Shown in pieces: positions 18,232-27,678 of a DNA stretch of 64,000 nt (its first letter is position 1; each line of letters begins with the position of its first letter). The translations under genes and the position numbers were made by a program. This DNA comes from Clostridium estertheticum (lineage in GTDB: Bacteria; Bacillota; Clostridia; Clostridiales; Clostridiaceae). The notes under the pieces are model-generated. The model did not search any database. It was not told where the DNA came from and was given only the letters and a program-made list of their open reading frames with translations. The stretch covers positions 207,001 through 271,000 of the forward strand of contig NZ_JAAMNH020000001.1 of assembly GCF_011065935.2 (NCBI RefSeq), read 5' to 3'.

Positions 18232-19230
18232 ATGGCTGCTTCAATAAAAGATGTTGCAAGAGAAGCGGGAGTTTCTATTGCCACAGTATCTAGAGTTTTA
18301 AATGATATAGATGTGGTAAATGAAGATACGAAGAAAAAGGTAAAGGATGCTATAAAAAAATTATCATATAGACCTAATATAGTTGCTAGAAGCTTAAAAA
18401 CACAAAAATCTAGTACTATAGGAATAATTATACCGGATATATCAAATCAATTTTATCCGGAAATTGTTAGAGGGTGTGAGGATGTAGCTAATATTTATAA
18501 TTATAATATTATGCTTTGCAATGCGGATTTAGATGTAGATAAAGAAATGGAAGCACTAAGAATACTTAAAGAGAAAATGATAGACGGAGTTATATACATG
18601 AGTAATTCCATAGAGCAAAATATTATAAGTTTAATAAAAGAGCTTGAAATGCCAACGGTGCTTGTAGAAACTACGGATGCTGATGGAATATTTCCTAGCG
18701 TTTCTATTGATAATATAACGGCAGCCTCAGACGCAGTAAAATATTTGATAAATAAGGGCAACAAAAAGATTGCATATGTAGGTACCACTACAGATAAAGT
18801 TAATGCATTATCTAAAAGGTACACAGGTTACAAAAAAGGATTAGAGGAAATGGAAATAAACCTTGATAAAGAGATAGTTTATTTTGGTGGAGTTAAGGCT
18901 AGAGATGGTTATGCAGGAATTAATACTATATTAGATAATGGTACAAAGGTAGATGCAGTATTCTGTGCTAGTGACGAAATTGCTATGGGAGTAATAAATG
19001 CACTAAGAGATAGAGATATTAAAGTTCCTGGCGACGTAGATGTTATGGGTTTTGATGATATCTATTCAGCTTCAATATTCTATCCAAAACTTACTACAGT
19101 ATCTCAACCAATGTATGATATGGGCTCTGTAAGTATGAGAATGCTTATAAAATCTATAAACAATTTAGTGGTTGAGGAAAAACATTTTATATTACCTTAT
19201 AAAATAGTGGAGAGAGACTCCTGTAAATAA
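18232..19230 (+). CDS. LacI-family transcriptional regulator (CcpA-like)
   Basis: The 332-residue regulator begins with a LacI-type helix-turn-helix (IKDVAREAGVSIATVSRVLN) and hinge helix (YRPNIVARSLKT), followed by a periplasmic-binding-protein-like effector domain (GIIIPDISNQFYPEIVRG, VDAVFCASDEIAMGVINAL, DVMGFDDIYSASIFYPKLTTV). Overall length and the Hpr-contact-like region suggest a CcpA-type catabolite regulator, but other LacI members are equally possible and no adjacent sugar genes help. ATG 18232 is chosen over TTG 18223 because AGGAG lies at 18218-18222. A terminator follows directly. Confidence 0.88.
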   Translation: MAASIKDVAREAGVSIATVSRVLNDIDVVNEDTKKKVKDAIKKLSYRPNIVARSLKTQKSSTIGIIIPDISNQFYPEIVRGCEDVANIYNYNIMLCNADLDVDKEMEALRILKEKMIDGVIYMSNSIEQNIISLIKELEMPTVLVETTDADGIFPSVSIDNITAASDAVKYLINKGNKKIAYVGTTTDKVNALSKRYTGYKKGLEEMEINLDKEIVYFGGVKARDGYAGINTILDNGTKVDAVFCASDEIAMGVINALRDRDIKVPGDVDVMGFDDIYSASIFYPKLTTVSQPMYDMGSVSMRMLIKSINNLVVEEKHFILPYKIVERDSCK

Positions 19231-19234
19231 TAAT

Positions 19235-19275
19235 AAGTCTTGTTAAAACAGATTCTGTTTTAATAAGACTTTTTA
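19235..19275 (+). terminator. Terminator after the LacI-family gene
   Basis: A near-perfect 17-bp stem (19235-19251 with 19255-19271) followed by TTTTT. Confidence 0.9.
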
Positions 19276-19337
19276 CATTATTTGAATGTGACTTATACAA
19301 AAGATAATTTAATTAAGAAGTTGGAGGTATTAAAACT

Positions 19338-22300
19338 TTGAATATTAATAATAAAGTAGAGAAAGTATTTTCGTATTTATTGTGTATTAAAAATATGAAT
19401 GAGAAAACTATAAGAAATATTAATGAATATGAAAGTGTATATTGGCAAAAAGAACTTCAAAACATTAGCGGATGTACATTTAACTGTGATGAAAATAAGG
19501 ATTATTGGTTAACTATAGATGGGAGAGCAGAAAAACTATATAATCAGTTTCAAAAAACATATCTACAATTAGAAAAAAACAGTGAAGATTTAGAGATCAT
19601 TTGGTCAAATGGACTTTTAACTTGGGAAAAGGAAGGCAAAAAAATAGTCCATCCTATTTTTACAACTAAGATGGAAATAAAATTTGACATAGTGAAAAAA
19701 ACATTTACTCTAAAGCCATATAATAATCAAACCAATGTAGAACTTGAGTTTTTAAATGAATATTTAGAGGTTAACTTAGATAATTTACTAGCCCTTCGCA
19801 ATAAAGCAAAAGACATGGCTCTAGATGTGAGAAATATCGAAATGGCTTCAAATATTTTTGAAGAGATAGCTATGCTTTTAAAAGCGCACAAGGAAGGCGC
19901 TTATATTGAGGATCTAAGTGATGAATCCGATATACTGATTCAATCTAATATACAATTTTACAATGCACCTTGCATAATACTACGCAAGGTGGACACAAGA
20001 CTCTGGAATGTGGAACTAAATGATGTATTGGCACAAATAAGAGCGGGGTTTCCTATACCTAAAACTATAGAGGCCTTGGTCTCGGATAAAGAAGTAGTAC
20101 AAGATATTGAAATGCTAGATGAGTGGAAGGAGGTAGGAGAAGATGTGTTATTTCCACTACCTGCGAATCAAGAACAAATGGAAATAACTAAGAGACTTGC
20201 TGAGAATTATGGCATTGTTGTACAGGGACCACCAGGTACTGGTAAAAGCCATTCTATAGCTAATTTAATATGTCATCTATTGGCTCATGGTAAAAGGGTA
20301 TTAGTTACAAGCCAAACAGATAGAGCATTAAGAGTTTTATCTAATAAAATACCAGAAGATGTTAGAGCATTATGCATCAGCATATTGGGAAATGATACGA
20401 AATCATTAGAAGAATTGGACGAGTCTGTTAGAAAAATAACAGAAAATTTATCCATGGACACTAAAGAATTACGTAAAGAAATAAAACTCCTAAAATATAA
20501 ACTTATTAATTGTCGTGAGTCGCAGAAGAATTTATATGGAGAGTTAAAATGTATTGAGGATAGAGAAAATGAGAAAATAGAATATGAGGGTCAAAAATAT
20601 ACCTTAATGAATATGGCTAAGTGGGTTAAAGAGAATGAAGTGGATCATTCTTGGCTTGTAGATAAGCTTTCTTTTAATACGGAAAAGCCACTGGACACTG
20701 AGGAGTTTAAAAAGCTAGTTACCTTGTCAAGTATAATTAAAAAAGAACAAATTCATGAAGTAAATAACATGAAAAAGTACATAGAAGTACTGCCTAAAGA
20801 AATTGATTTATGTGATAAAACTGCAGAATTATTTAAATTAGAAGAGCAGAAGCAAATTTACCAGGATAATATTAAAGATTTAAATAATGCAAGTGATATA
20901 GACTATGGAAATAGAAGACTTCTAAAACTTGTAGATGATGCCATAGAAAGACTTGAAGGATTTGAAAATAACTGGCTAAAGAATGTGATGAAATATTATT
21001 ATTCTAATAATGAGGCGCAAGGCCTTTGGCAGCAATTAGTACAAAAATGCAATGAATATATAAAAAACATAAATAAAATTAAACAAGAATTAAACAATCA
21101 CAAATTAGAGCTACCAAAGGATGTTGATATAAACAAATTTAAAGTGGACTTTGATGTTGTAGCAAAAGCAATTAGAGAAAAAGGAAGACTAGGAATCATA
21201 TTTAAGATGCTTCATGGAAATCTTAAATATTTATTTGAAGACCTTAAGGTGGATTTTGAGCTTATAAATAGCGGAGACCAAATAGTGGTGGTTGATTTAT
21301 ATATAAAGTTACAGTTATTAGAAAGAGAACTCAAAAATTTTTGGAACAATACAGTAAAAGAGTATGGTAGAGTGCTTATAGATGATTCAGATTTGAACTA
21401 TATAATGGGTGTGTCTGAGGATATTGAAAGTATTCAAACAATTATTGACTTTGACAAAGACTTTAGAAATAACATAATAAATTTTTTACCGGATAAAAAT
21501 TTTACAGGCAAAAAATTGCCTGGCAATAATTTGCCCGGCAATAATTTGCCTGGCAATAATTTGCCAAGTAAGCTATCTTGGTATGAGAAAGAAACATATA
21601 TTTATCTTAAAAAGGGATTCGAGAGTTTAAAGTATATAAATGAATATAATAAATTGAACTATGAAATGGAAGAAATTAAGAAAAATTTTCCTAGTGTAGG
21701 GTGTTTAGAAAAATTACACAACGCTATAAACAAAAGGTGCATTAATGATATACAAGTTGTTTATTTAGAAATAGATAGTCTAATGAAAGTAGCTCCTCAG
21801 GTGTTAGAATTAAAAGAGCTAAGTAATAAATTACAAGCATGTTGTCCAATTCTACTTAATAACATCACAAATGGTGAAGATGAAATTATGAAGAATTTAC
21901 AGTGTGCAGATTGGGAAAAGGCATGGAAGTGGAGTAAATGGAATGAGTTATTGAGTAAATTAGGTGAGGTCTCTGTAGAAGCCTTAGAGAAAAATATATC
22001 ACAGGAAAAAATTAAAGAAAAATATATTATAGGAGAACTTGTTTCTAAAAGAAGTTGGTTTAATCAAATAGAGCATACTACAGAAGCTCAAAAAAGAAGC
22101 TTATTTACTTGGATGGAAGCTATAAAAAGAATAGGCAAAGGAACAGGTACCCAGGCAGTAAAGTATAGAAAAATTGCACAAAAGGAAATGGACAATTGTA
22201 AAGATGTAATTCCTGTGTGGATTATGCCAATAAATAGAGTTATGGAGAATTTAAAGCTTACAGATAATTTATTTGACGTGGTAATTGTGGACGAGAGCAG

Positions 22301-23477
22301 TCAAAGTGACATATCAGCTATAACGGTTTTGATGCGGGCTAAGAAGGCAATTATCGTAGGAGATGAAAAGCAAATAAGTCCTGAAGCCATTGGGAAGGAC
22401 CATTCGGTTGTAGAAACTTTAATTAATACATACTTAGAAGATATCCCTCATGCTGAGTGGTTTGATTTAAAAACTAGTTTATACAATACTGCACTAAGAG
22501 TATTTCCAAATAGGTTGTTATTAAAAGAACACTTTAGATGCGTGCCTGAAATAATTGGCTTTAGTAATGAATTGTGTTATTCAAACGAAATAATACCTTT
22601 AAGAAGAATAGATGCTTTGGAAAAAGTCGGTCCCTTTATAGTAACCTCTAAAGTAATAGATGGATGCAGGGATGGGACTAAGGCTCTAAATATACCTGAG
22701 GCAGAGTGCATTGTAGAGAAGATATTAGAGTGTTGTAGTAATGAAAGGTATAACGGAATGACTATGGGTGTTATATCGCTTCTAGGTGATGCCCAAGCTG
22801 AATTAATACAAAGCCAATTAGTAGAGAGGCTTGGCATGGAGGAAATGCTACAAAGAAGACTTATCTGTGGAGATGCTTATTCCTTCCAAGGGGATGAAAG
22901 AGATGTAATGTTCCTATCTATGGTTATTGCAAATAATGCTAAGTTTGCCGCTCTAACTAAAGGGTCAGACATAAGAAGATTTAATGTGGCTGCAAGTCGA
23001 GCCAGAAATCAAATGTGGCTATTTCACTCAGTAGATTTAGAGAACCTTAATAATAAATGTGTTAGGTACTCCTTATTAAAATATTGTTTAGAGCAGAATG
23101 AACCAAAGGAAGAGATTAAATCCTTTGAATATTTATTACTAAATGATTTTGAAGAGCATATAGCAGGAAGTATAAAAGGCCTTGGATATAAGCTTACACC
23201 AAAAGTTAAAGTTGGAAAATACACTATAGATTTTGTTGTAGAAACAGATTTATCCTCGGAAATGAAGCAGGCTAATTATAAAAAAATAGCAGTGCAGTGT
23301 ATCGGAATGACTGCGGATGAAGATTATAATTGGCAAAAGCACTATGAAATGCAGATGTGTCTTGAAAGAATGGGTTGGGAATTTTATAAAATACGTGCTA
23401 GTGAATTTTATAGAAATCCAAGAGTAGTTATGGAAAAATTGAAAGAAAAATTAAGCGATTTTAAAATGCAAATGTAA
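19338..23477 (+). CDS. SF1 DNA2/NAM7-type helicase with C-terminal nuclease-like domain
   Basis: This 1379-residue protein has a Walker A (QGPPGTGKS, about 296-304), a long coiled-coil insertion (about 350-900), a Walker B (VVIVDESS, about 979-986), and C-terminal helicase motifs (EHFRCVPEIIGFSN, DAYSFQGDERDVMFLSMV, RFNVAASRARNQMWLFHS). The last 110 residues resemble the Vsr/MTES_1575-type PD-(D/E)xK fold (GKYTIDFVVE, then IAVQCIG, then LERMGWEFYKIRASEFYRNP); the usual E-x-D after the second strand reads Q-x-I here, so activity is uncertain. Such proteins often occur in defence contexts. TTG 19338 follows GGAGGT at 19323-19328. A small gene follows 62 bases later. Confidence 0.88.
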   Translation: MNINNKVEKVFSYLLCIKNMNEKTIRNINEYESVYWQKELQNISGCTFNCDENKDYWLTIDGRAEKLYNQFQKTYLQLEKNSEDLEIIWSNGLLTWEKEGKKIVHPIFTTKMEIKFDIVKKTFTLKPYNNQTNVELEFLNEYLEVNLDNLLALRNKAKDMALDVRNIEMASNIFEEIAMLLKAHKEGAYIEDLSDESDILIQSNIQFYNAPCIILRKVDTRLWNVELNDVLAQIRAGFPIPKTIEALVSDKEVVQDIEMLDEWKEVGEDVLFPLPANQEQMEITKRLAENYGIVVQGPPGTGKSHSIANLICHLLAHGKRVLVTSQTDRALRVLSNKIPEDVRALCISILGNDTKSLEELDESVRKITENLSMDTKELRKEIKLLKYKLINCRESQKNLYGELKCIEDRENEKIEYEGQKYTLMNMAKWVKENEVDHSWLVDKLSFNTEKPLDTEEFKKLVTLSSIIKKEQIHEVNNMKKYIEVLPKEIDLCDKTAELFKLEEQKQIYQDNIKDLNNASDIDYGNRRLLKLVDDAIERLEGFENNWLKNVMKYYYSNNEAQGLWQQLVQKCNEYIKNINKIKQELNNHKLELPKDVDINKFKVDFDVVAKAIREKGRLGIIFKMLHGNLKYLFEDLKVDFELINSGDQIVVVDLYIKLQLLERELKNFWNNTVKEYGRVLIDDSDLNYIMGVSEDIESIQTIIDFDKDFRNNIINFLPDKNFTGKKLPGNNLPGNNLPGNNLPSKLSWYEKETYIYLKKGFESLKYINEYNKLNYEMEEIKKNFPSVGCLEKLHNAINKRCINDIQVVYLEIDSLMKVAPQVLELKELSNKLQACCPILLNNITNGEDEIMKNLQCADWEKAWKWSKWNELLSKLGEVSVEALEKNISQEKIKEKYIIGELVSKRSWFNQIEHTTEAQKRSLFTWMEAIKRIGKGTGTQAVKYRKIAQKEMDNCKDVIPVWIMPINRVMENLKLTDNLFDVVIVDESSQSDISAITVLMRAKKAIIVGDEKQISPEAIGKDHSVVETLINTYLEDIPHAEWFDLKTSLYNTALRVFPNRLLLKEHFRCVPEIIGFSNELCYSNEIIPLRRIDALEKVGPFIVTSKVIDGCRDGTKALNIPEAECIVEKILECCSNERYNGMTMGVISLLGDAQAELIQSQLVERLGMEEMLQRRLICGDAYSFQGDERDVMFLSMVIANNAKFAALTKGSDIRRFNVAASRARNQMWLFHSVDLENLNNKCVRYSLLKYCLEQNEPKEEIKSFEYLLLNDFEEHIAGSIKGLGYKLTPKVKVGKYTIDFVVETDLSSEMKQANYKKIAVQCIGMTADEDYNWQKHYEMQMCLERMGWEFYKIRASEFYRNPRVVMEKLKEKLSDFKMQM
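21516..21565 (+). repeat. In-frame 15-bp repeats encoding LPGNN
   Basis: Three nearly identical 15-bp units (TTGCCTGGCAATAAT) plus flanking partial units encode LPGNN within the coiled-coil insertion of the helicase. Only one base separates the middle unit from the others, so the expansion is recent. Confidence 0.9.
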
Positions 23478-23539
23478 TAATAGGTATTATGACAGCAATA
23501 TACTAAAGTATAAATCTTTTAAATAAGAGGGTGAGAGGG

Positions 23540-23932
23540 ATGACTAGCGACGTGAAGAATATAATATGGATGATATGGAGGAATAGCGAAGGTGAATCCT
23601 TTAAAGTAGGCGAATTATCTAGACGAGAAGAAAAATATTATTTTAAATATGATGCTTCAGGTGTTAAAAAGGCTGAAGAATATGGATTCTCTCCATTACC
23701 TAATTTGCCTAGAATAGATGTAGAGTATTTCAGAGAAGAATTATTTAGTTCCTTTTCAAAGCGTCTTCCTGGGCATGGTAAGAAGGATATAAGCTCTGTT
23801 TTGAAGCAATATGAACTTGAAGAATATGATGCCTTTGAATTACTAAAAAAAAGTGGAGGTAAAATTTCAACAGATAACTTTGAATTTATTTACCCACTTG
23901 ATGAAGAACGCATTATTTTGGATGAGAAATAG
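23540..23932 (+). CDS. Small protein linked to the helicase gene, unknown function (HipA-N-like look)
   Basis: The 130 residues begin VKNIIWMIWRNSEGESFKVG and contain YYFKYDASGVKKAEEYGFSP, LPRIDVEYFREELFSSFSKRLP and a C-terminal ISTDNFEFIYPL. The strand pattern and the FSKRLP stretch recall the N-terminal domain of HipA-type kinases, without the kinase; this is a weak resemblance. ATG 23540 is used because AAGAGGG lies seven bases upstream; the GTG at 23531 is too close to it. It sits 62 bases after the helicase stop without a terminator between, so the two probably form an operon and act together. Confidence 0.7.
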   Translation: MTSDVKNIIWMIWRNSEGESFKVGELSRREEKYYFKYDASGVKKAEEYGFSPLPNLPRIDVEYFREELFSSFSKRLPGHGKKDISSVLKQYELEEYDAFELLKKSGGKISTDNFEFIYPLDEERIILDEK

Positions 23933-23940
23933 ATATGTTT

Positions 23941-23998
23941 AAATATAAAGTGTGTAAAATGAAAATATATGTTTTCATTTTACACACTTTATATTTTT
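23941..23998. terminator. Strong bidirectional terminator
   Basis: A perfect 25-bp stem (23941-23965 with 23972-23996) and a 6-nt loop, T-rich on both strands, between convergent genes. Confidence 0.92.
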
Positions 23999-24013
23999 AA
24001 AACCATGCAAACT

Positions 24014-24208
24014 TTAGTATTTAGGAAATATTGAAAATTCATTAAAAGTATCATCTGGGTCTTCCTTATCTGGATATTCATGGTTTTTATCTTTATCATT
24101 ATCTTTCGGTGCAAAGGGTCCTATAGAACTTACTAACTCTCTAAACTCTCCAAAATAATTCTCTTCAGGCATATCATCATAAGGGTAAGGAGTATCCTTA
24201 GGTAACAT
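24014..24208 (-). CDS. Small acidic proline-rich protein, unknown function
   Basis: The 64-residue product (MLPKDTPYPYDDMPEENYFG at the start) is rich in Asp, Glu, Pro and Lys and appears largely disordered. AAAGGGAGAA lies about eight bases before the ATG on the minus strand, and the gene faces the strong terminator, which together support it being real. No signal peptide or motif is visible. Confidence 0.55.
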   Translation of the reverse strand: MLPKDTPYPYDDMPEENYFGEFRELVSSIGPFAPKDNDKDKNHEYPDKEDPDDTFNEFSIFPKY

Positions 24209-24240
24209 AGTCTAATTCTCCCTTTCTAAATATATTTTAA

Positions 24241-24272
24241 AAAGCAAGCAATGAAAAAATTGCTTTTCACTA
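24241..24272. other. Small hairpin upstream of manC
   Basis: AAGCAA...TTGCTT with an A-rich loop, followed by TT. It is weak and of uncertain role, between divergent genes. Confidence 0.3.
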
Positions 24273-24401
24273 TATATATTGGATAAAAACATATTAAATT
24301 ATGCAGAAAAATACACACAACATTATTTATTATAAATTGTGCTCACAACATAGACTAAGGCATCATAAAATGAAATGAGTAATAAATTGGGGTGGTATTT
24401 T

Positions 24402-24677
24402 TTGCTATATGTACTAATTTTAGCAGGTGGAAAAGGAACAAGACTTTATCCTCTATCTCGTGCACAAAACCCAAAGCAGTTTTTGAATATTATTAATAAT
24501 AAGAGCTTTTTAAGAAGCACTGTGGATAGAATAAAATGCTTAGTTAGCAATGAAAATATTTACGTAGTTACAAATGAAGATTATTTCGAAAAAATTTGCA
24601 GTGAACTTCCAGAAATTCATAAATCTAATATATTTGTAGAGCCTAGTAATAAGGAGACCGCTACATTAACTTTATAG
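24402..24677 (+). pseudogene. manC: manC, N-terminal fragment (mannose-1-phosphate guanylyltransferase)
   Basis: This is the first part of a GDP-mannose synthesising enzyme: LILAGGKGTRLYPLSR is the nucleotide-binding signature and VEPSNKETAT the next conserved block. The family continues 'CIGLSA', which is found at 29278 after an inserted element. Here the frame instead runs three more residues to a stop. The TTG at 24402 is preferred (GGGGTGG six bases upstream gives MLYVLILAGGKG, the usual N-terminus) over ATG 24375. GDP-mannose feeds surface polysaccharide synthesis; in this arrangement the gene cannot make the full enzyme. Confidence 0.9.
24647..24664 (+). repeat. Left attachment-site repeat of the 4.6-kb element
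   Basis: TAATAAGGAGACCGCTAC. The same 18 bases with a single C/T difference recur at 29259-29276. Both copies encode NKETAT of manC. Confidence 0.85.
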
Positions 24678-24694
24678 GTCATTTTTAAAGCGAA

Positions 24695-24728
24695 AAATCC
24701 CCCTATGTTTATACATAGGGGGATTTCA
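24695..24728. terminator. Bidirectional terminator at the left end of the element
   Basis: A perfect 13-bp GC-rich stem (24695-24707 with 24714-24726), loop TTTATA. It ends transcription of the surface protein gene from the right and also that of the truncated manC from the left. Confidence 0.9.
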
Positions 24729-24738
24729 ACACTAATGC

Positions 24739-27168
24739 TTAGTTAAGTTTTAACATTTGTATTCCTGTTAGAGAACTCGTAGCATCCATTTTGAATGTAG
24801 TTTGAGCTTCTGCAGTAGTGAAATATACATTTCCTATAACTTTAGTATCTATTAACTGGAAGTTTTTTGCTGATACATAAATGTCACCAACAAAGATTCC
24901 TTTTTGAATACTAGCATCGATACTCTTAATTGTCAATTTTGGAGCTGTTAAAGTAAATCTACGAGTTACAGCATACTTATCATCTTGAGAATAAAGAGCT
25001 ATTTTTCTCATTGAAACTGGAGGAGTTTTTGTATTCATTTTATCGCCATCTAAAACAAGTTCTTTAGTAGTAGTTAAATCTTTTGAAACAGAAGCAATCC
25101 AATTACCCTTTGTGCTAATTGCATTTTCAAAAGCAGCTACATCATTTACTAATGAGGCGCTTGTTACAGCATCTACATCTATTAACTCTTTGTTTCCTGT
25201 TACAGAACTTGTAGCATCCATTTTGAATGTATCTTTAGCTGCTTGAGTAGTGAAATATACATTTCCTTCAATTCTAGCATCAACTAATTTGAAGCCTGTT
25301 GCTGAAACATAAAGGTCACCCTTGAAGATTCCTTTTGAAATATTAGAATCTTTACTTTTAATAGTTAATTTTGGAGCTGTTAGAGTAAATCTAGCAGTTG
25401 TATAGTTATCACCATCATGATAGTAAAGACCTATCTTACGGCCTGTTGGAACTTGTACTGGTGGAACAGCTTTAGTATCAAGCTTTGTAAGGTCGCCTTC
25501 TAAAACAAGATCCTTATTAATAACTAAATCTTTTACAGGACAAATAATCCATGTACCAGTTTTACCTATTGCGTTCTCAAAAGAAAATTTATCGTTATCT
25601 ACTAATGAAGCAGACGATATTGAATCTACCATTGATGGCGCTTGTGACAAGGTCTGTGTTCCTGTTACAGTGCTTCCAGCTTCGATTATGAATGTCTTTT
25701 GTGCTTCTATATTATCAAAATACACATTTCCTTCAATTTTTGAATTACCTGCTAATTTGAATTCTGTTGAATGAACGTAAACATCTCCTATAACTTTAGA
25801 ATCTGTTAATTTGAAGTTACGAGAACTAACGTAAAGTTTACCCTTGAAAATTGAGCTTTGAATATTAGCTTCTGGGCTCTTAATTGTTAATTTTGGAGCT
25901 GTTAGAGTAAATTTATTAGTTACAACGCTTTTACCATCTTGTTTAGCTGAAGTATAAAGAGCTATTTCACGTTGGATAATATCAACACCTGCAGCATCTT
26001 TTTTGCCATTTGAAATTTTTCCTTCTAAAACAAGTTCTTTAGTAGTAGTTATATCACTTAGAGAAGCGGCAATCCATTTACCATCTTTGCTTATTGCTTT
26101 TTCAAAAGCGGTAGCATCATTTACTATTGAAGCTGTTGTTACAGTATCTACTTTTATTAAATCTTTAGTTCCTGTTACAGAGGTTGTAGCCTCTGGTTTG
26201 AATGTATCTTTAGCGCCTTGAGTAGAGAAATATATGTTTCCTTGAATATTAGCATTTTTTGTCATAGTGAAGTTTGTTGCTGAAACATAAACATTTCCTA
26301 CAACTGTAGCATCTATTAATTTGAAGTCTGCTGATGTAACATAAAGATCACCCTTGAAAATTCCATATTCTAAACTGCTCATAGGACTCTTAATAGTTAA
26401 TTTTGGAGCTGTTAATGTAAATCTAGCAGTTATAGCACGTTTATCGTCTTGAGTGTAAAGACCTATCTTACGTTGGATAAGGTCAGCGCCTGTTACAGTA
26501 TCTTTCTTACCATTTTTAAAATCGCCTTCTAAGACAAGTTCTTTAGTACTAGTTAAATCTTTAGTAGTAGTAACAATCCACTTACCATCTTTGCCAATTG
26601 ATTTTTCAAAAACGGCAGCATTATCTACTAGTGAAGCAGAAGTTACAGTATCAGGTGGCGTAACAACAGGTGGCACTACAACTGGTGGAGTAACTACTGG
26701 TGGCACTACAACTGGTGGTTTAACAACTGGTGGTTTTGGCGCTACTGGTTTTGCATTTAACTTAGCAAAAGTAGCTGGTCCAACTAATCCATCAACAGCA
26801 AGAGCATTCTTACCTTGATAGTTCTTAACTGCAGCTAAAGTTAGATTTCCTAAAATACCATCAACAGTAAGTTTGTATCCTTTTAAGTTAAGAGTAGTTT
26901 GTAGAGCCTTAACATCGTTACCCATAGAATTGAATCTAAGTAAACGAGTTACACCTGTTGATGTATTATAAGCAGGTGATGTATTTTGATTAGTTGACGT
27001 AGATGGTTTAGATGGTTTAGTTGGTTTAGCCGGAGTAACTGGAGCTACTCCAGTAGCAGCTGAAACAGCATCTACACCAAAGAGTCCGGTCTTTGGACTA
27101 TCTACTGCAATTGAAAGTGCGAATATTGCTACTAAAGCGCAGCTTAATGCTTTTAACCTTTTATTCAA
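24739..27168 (-). CDS. Exported repeat protein with peptidoglycan-binding domain
   Basis: The 809 residues begin with a signal peptide (MNKRLKALSCALVAIFALSI...). A PG_binding_1 domain follows (LLRFNSMGNDVKALQTTLNL to DGLVGPATFAKL, about 70-140), then a proline-valine-threonine linker (PPVVVPPVVTPPVV), then four repeats of about 150-170 residues. Each repeat contains a version of KELVLEG, FTLTAPKLTIKS, GIFKGDLYVSA, GNVYFTT and SVTGT, resembling stacked beta-solenoid or bactofilin-like strands. It is probably a cell-wall or spore-surface structural protein; no catalytic motif is visible. It is the only sizeable cargo of the recombinase element. The ATG has a GGGGGG-type site (complement of cccccc) upstream. 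Confidence 0.85.
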   Translation of the reverse strand: MNKRLKALSCALVAIFALSIAVDSPKTGLFGVDAVSAATGVAPVTPAKPTKPSKPSTSTNQNTSPAYNTSTGVTRLLRFNSMGNDVKALQTTLNLKGYKLTVDGILGNLTLAAVKNYQGKNALAVDGLVGPATFAKLNAKPVAPKPPVVKPPVVVPPVVTPPVVVPPVVTPPDTVTSASLVDNAAVFEKSIGKDGKWIVTTTKDLTSTKELVLEGDFKNGKKDTVTGADLIQRKIGLYTQDDKRAITARFTLTAPKLTIKSPMSSLEYGIFKGDLYVTSADFKLIDATVVGNVYVSATNFTMTKNANIQGNIYFSTQGAKDTFKPEATTSVTGTKDLIKVDTVTTASIVNDATAFEKAISKDGKWIAASLSDITTTKELVLEGKISNGKKDAAGVDIIQREIALYTSAKQDGKSVVTNKFTLTAPKLTIKSPEANIQSSIFKGKLYVSSRNFKLTDSKVIGDVYVHSTEFKLAGNSKIEGNVYFDNIEAQKTFIIEAGSTVTGTQTLSQAPSMVDSISSASLVDNDKFSFENAIGKTGTWIICPVKDLVINKDLVLEGDLTKLDTKAVPPVQVPTGRKIGLYYHDGDNYTTARFTLTAPKLTIKSKDSNISKGIFKGDLYVSATGFKLVDARIEGNVYFTTQAAKDTFKMDATSSVTGNKELIDVDAVTSASLVNDVAAFENAISTKGNWIASVSKDLTTTKELVLDGDKMNTKTPPVSMRKIALYSQDDKYAVTRRFTLTAPKLTIKSIDASIQKGIFVGDIYVSAKNFQLIDTKVIGNVYFTTAEAQTTFKMDATSSLTGIQMLKLN

Positions 27169-27495
27169 TGAAATCCCCCCTATTTATTATATGTATATAA
27201 TATTTCAACGAAATAAAAACAATTTTTTTCTAGGATAATAAAATCACAACTTCGTTTGTTAAATATCAAACTAGGAATATATTGTTATTATACGTAAAAT
27301 ATTTACAAGCAAATTATACCAATAAAATAGTAAAAAGTAATTATATTGTTCATATTGTTCACAATCATTTGAAAATTCATTTTAAATTTGAATTAATTTA
27401 AGGGGAATTGCAATAAAAGTACCTAAATTTATAATATACATGACTATTATTTTTAAAGCATATATTAAAGTGAAGTACTTAGTGGAGGGGTTACA
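27169..27495. other. Intergenic region inside the manC element
   Basis: 327 AT-rich bases between the divergent surface-protein and recombinase operons. It must hold both promoters; the TGGAGGGG ribosome binding site of the 60-codon gene is at the right end. No repeat or hairpin of note. Confidence 0.5.
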
Positions 27496-27678
27496 GTGAC
27501 AAAAATTATTTTCAAAATAGAGAGGCACTATGGAAATAAGGATTTAAAAACAATAATAGAGAATCTGTTGTCAATGAAGCTTTCAAATTTAAAATTTAAT
27601 AGTGAAGCATATGATAAATTTTATTACAATATGGATAATGATAAAAAAGCCATCATTCAGGGGGCAAGTAATAAGTGA
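27496..27678 (+). CDS. 60-residue protein upstream of the serine recombinase (possible accessory factor)
   Basis: GTG 27496 follows TGGAGGGG. The product (MTKIIFKIERHYGNKDLKTI at the start) is basic, with a helical look, and I do not recognise it. Its stop overlaps the recombinase start by four bases, so the two are translationally coupled. Small proteins encoded beside large serine recombinases can be recombination directionality factors, but that role here is only inference. Confidence 0.7.
   Translation: MTKIIFKIERHYGNKDLKTIIENLLSMKLSNLKFNSEAYDKFYYNMDNDKKAIIQGASNK

Noticed and set aside
24241..24272. AAGCAA/TTGCTT hairpin as a manC terminator or attenuator
   Set aside because: The stem is only 6 bp with an A-rich loop and no T-run; kept only as a low-confidence note.
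26591..26818. Plus-strand Gly/Thr-rich frame inside the surface protein gene
   Set aside because: It is the complement of the proline-valine-threonine linker, with no ribosome binding site.
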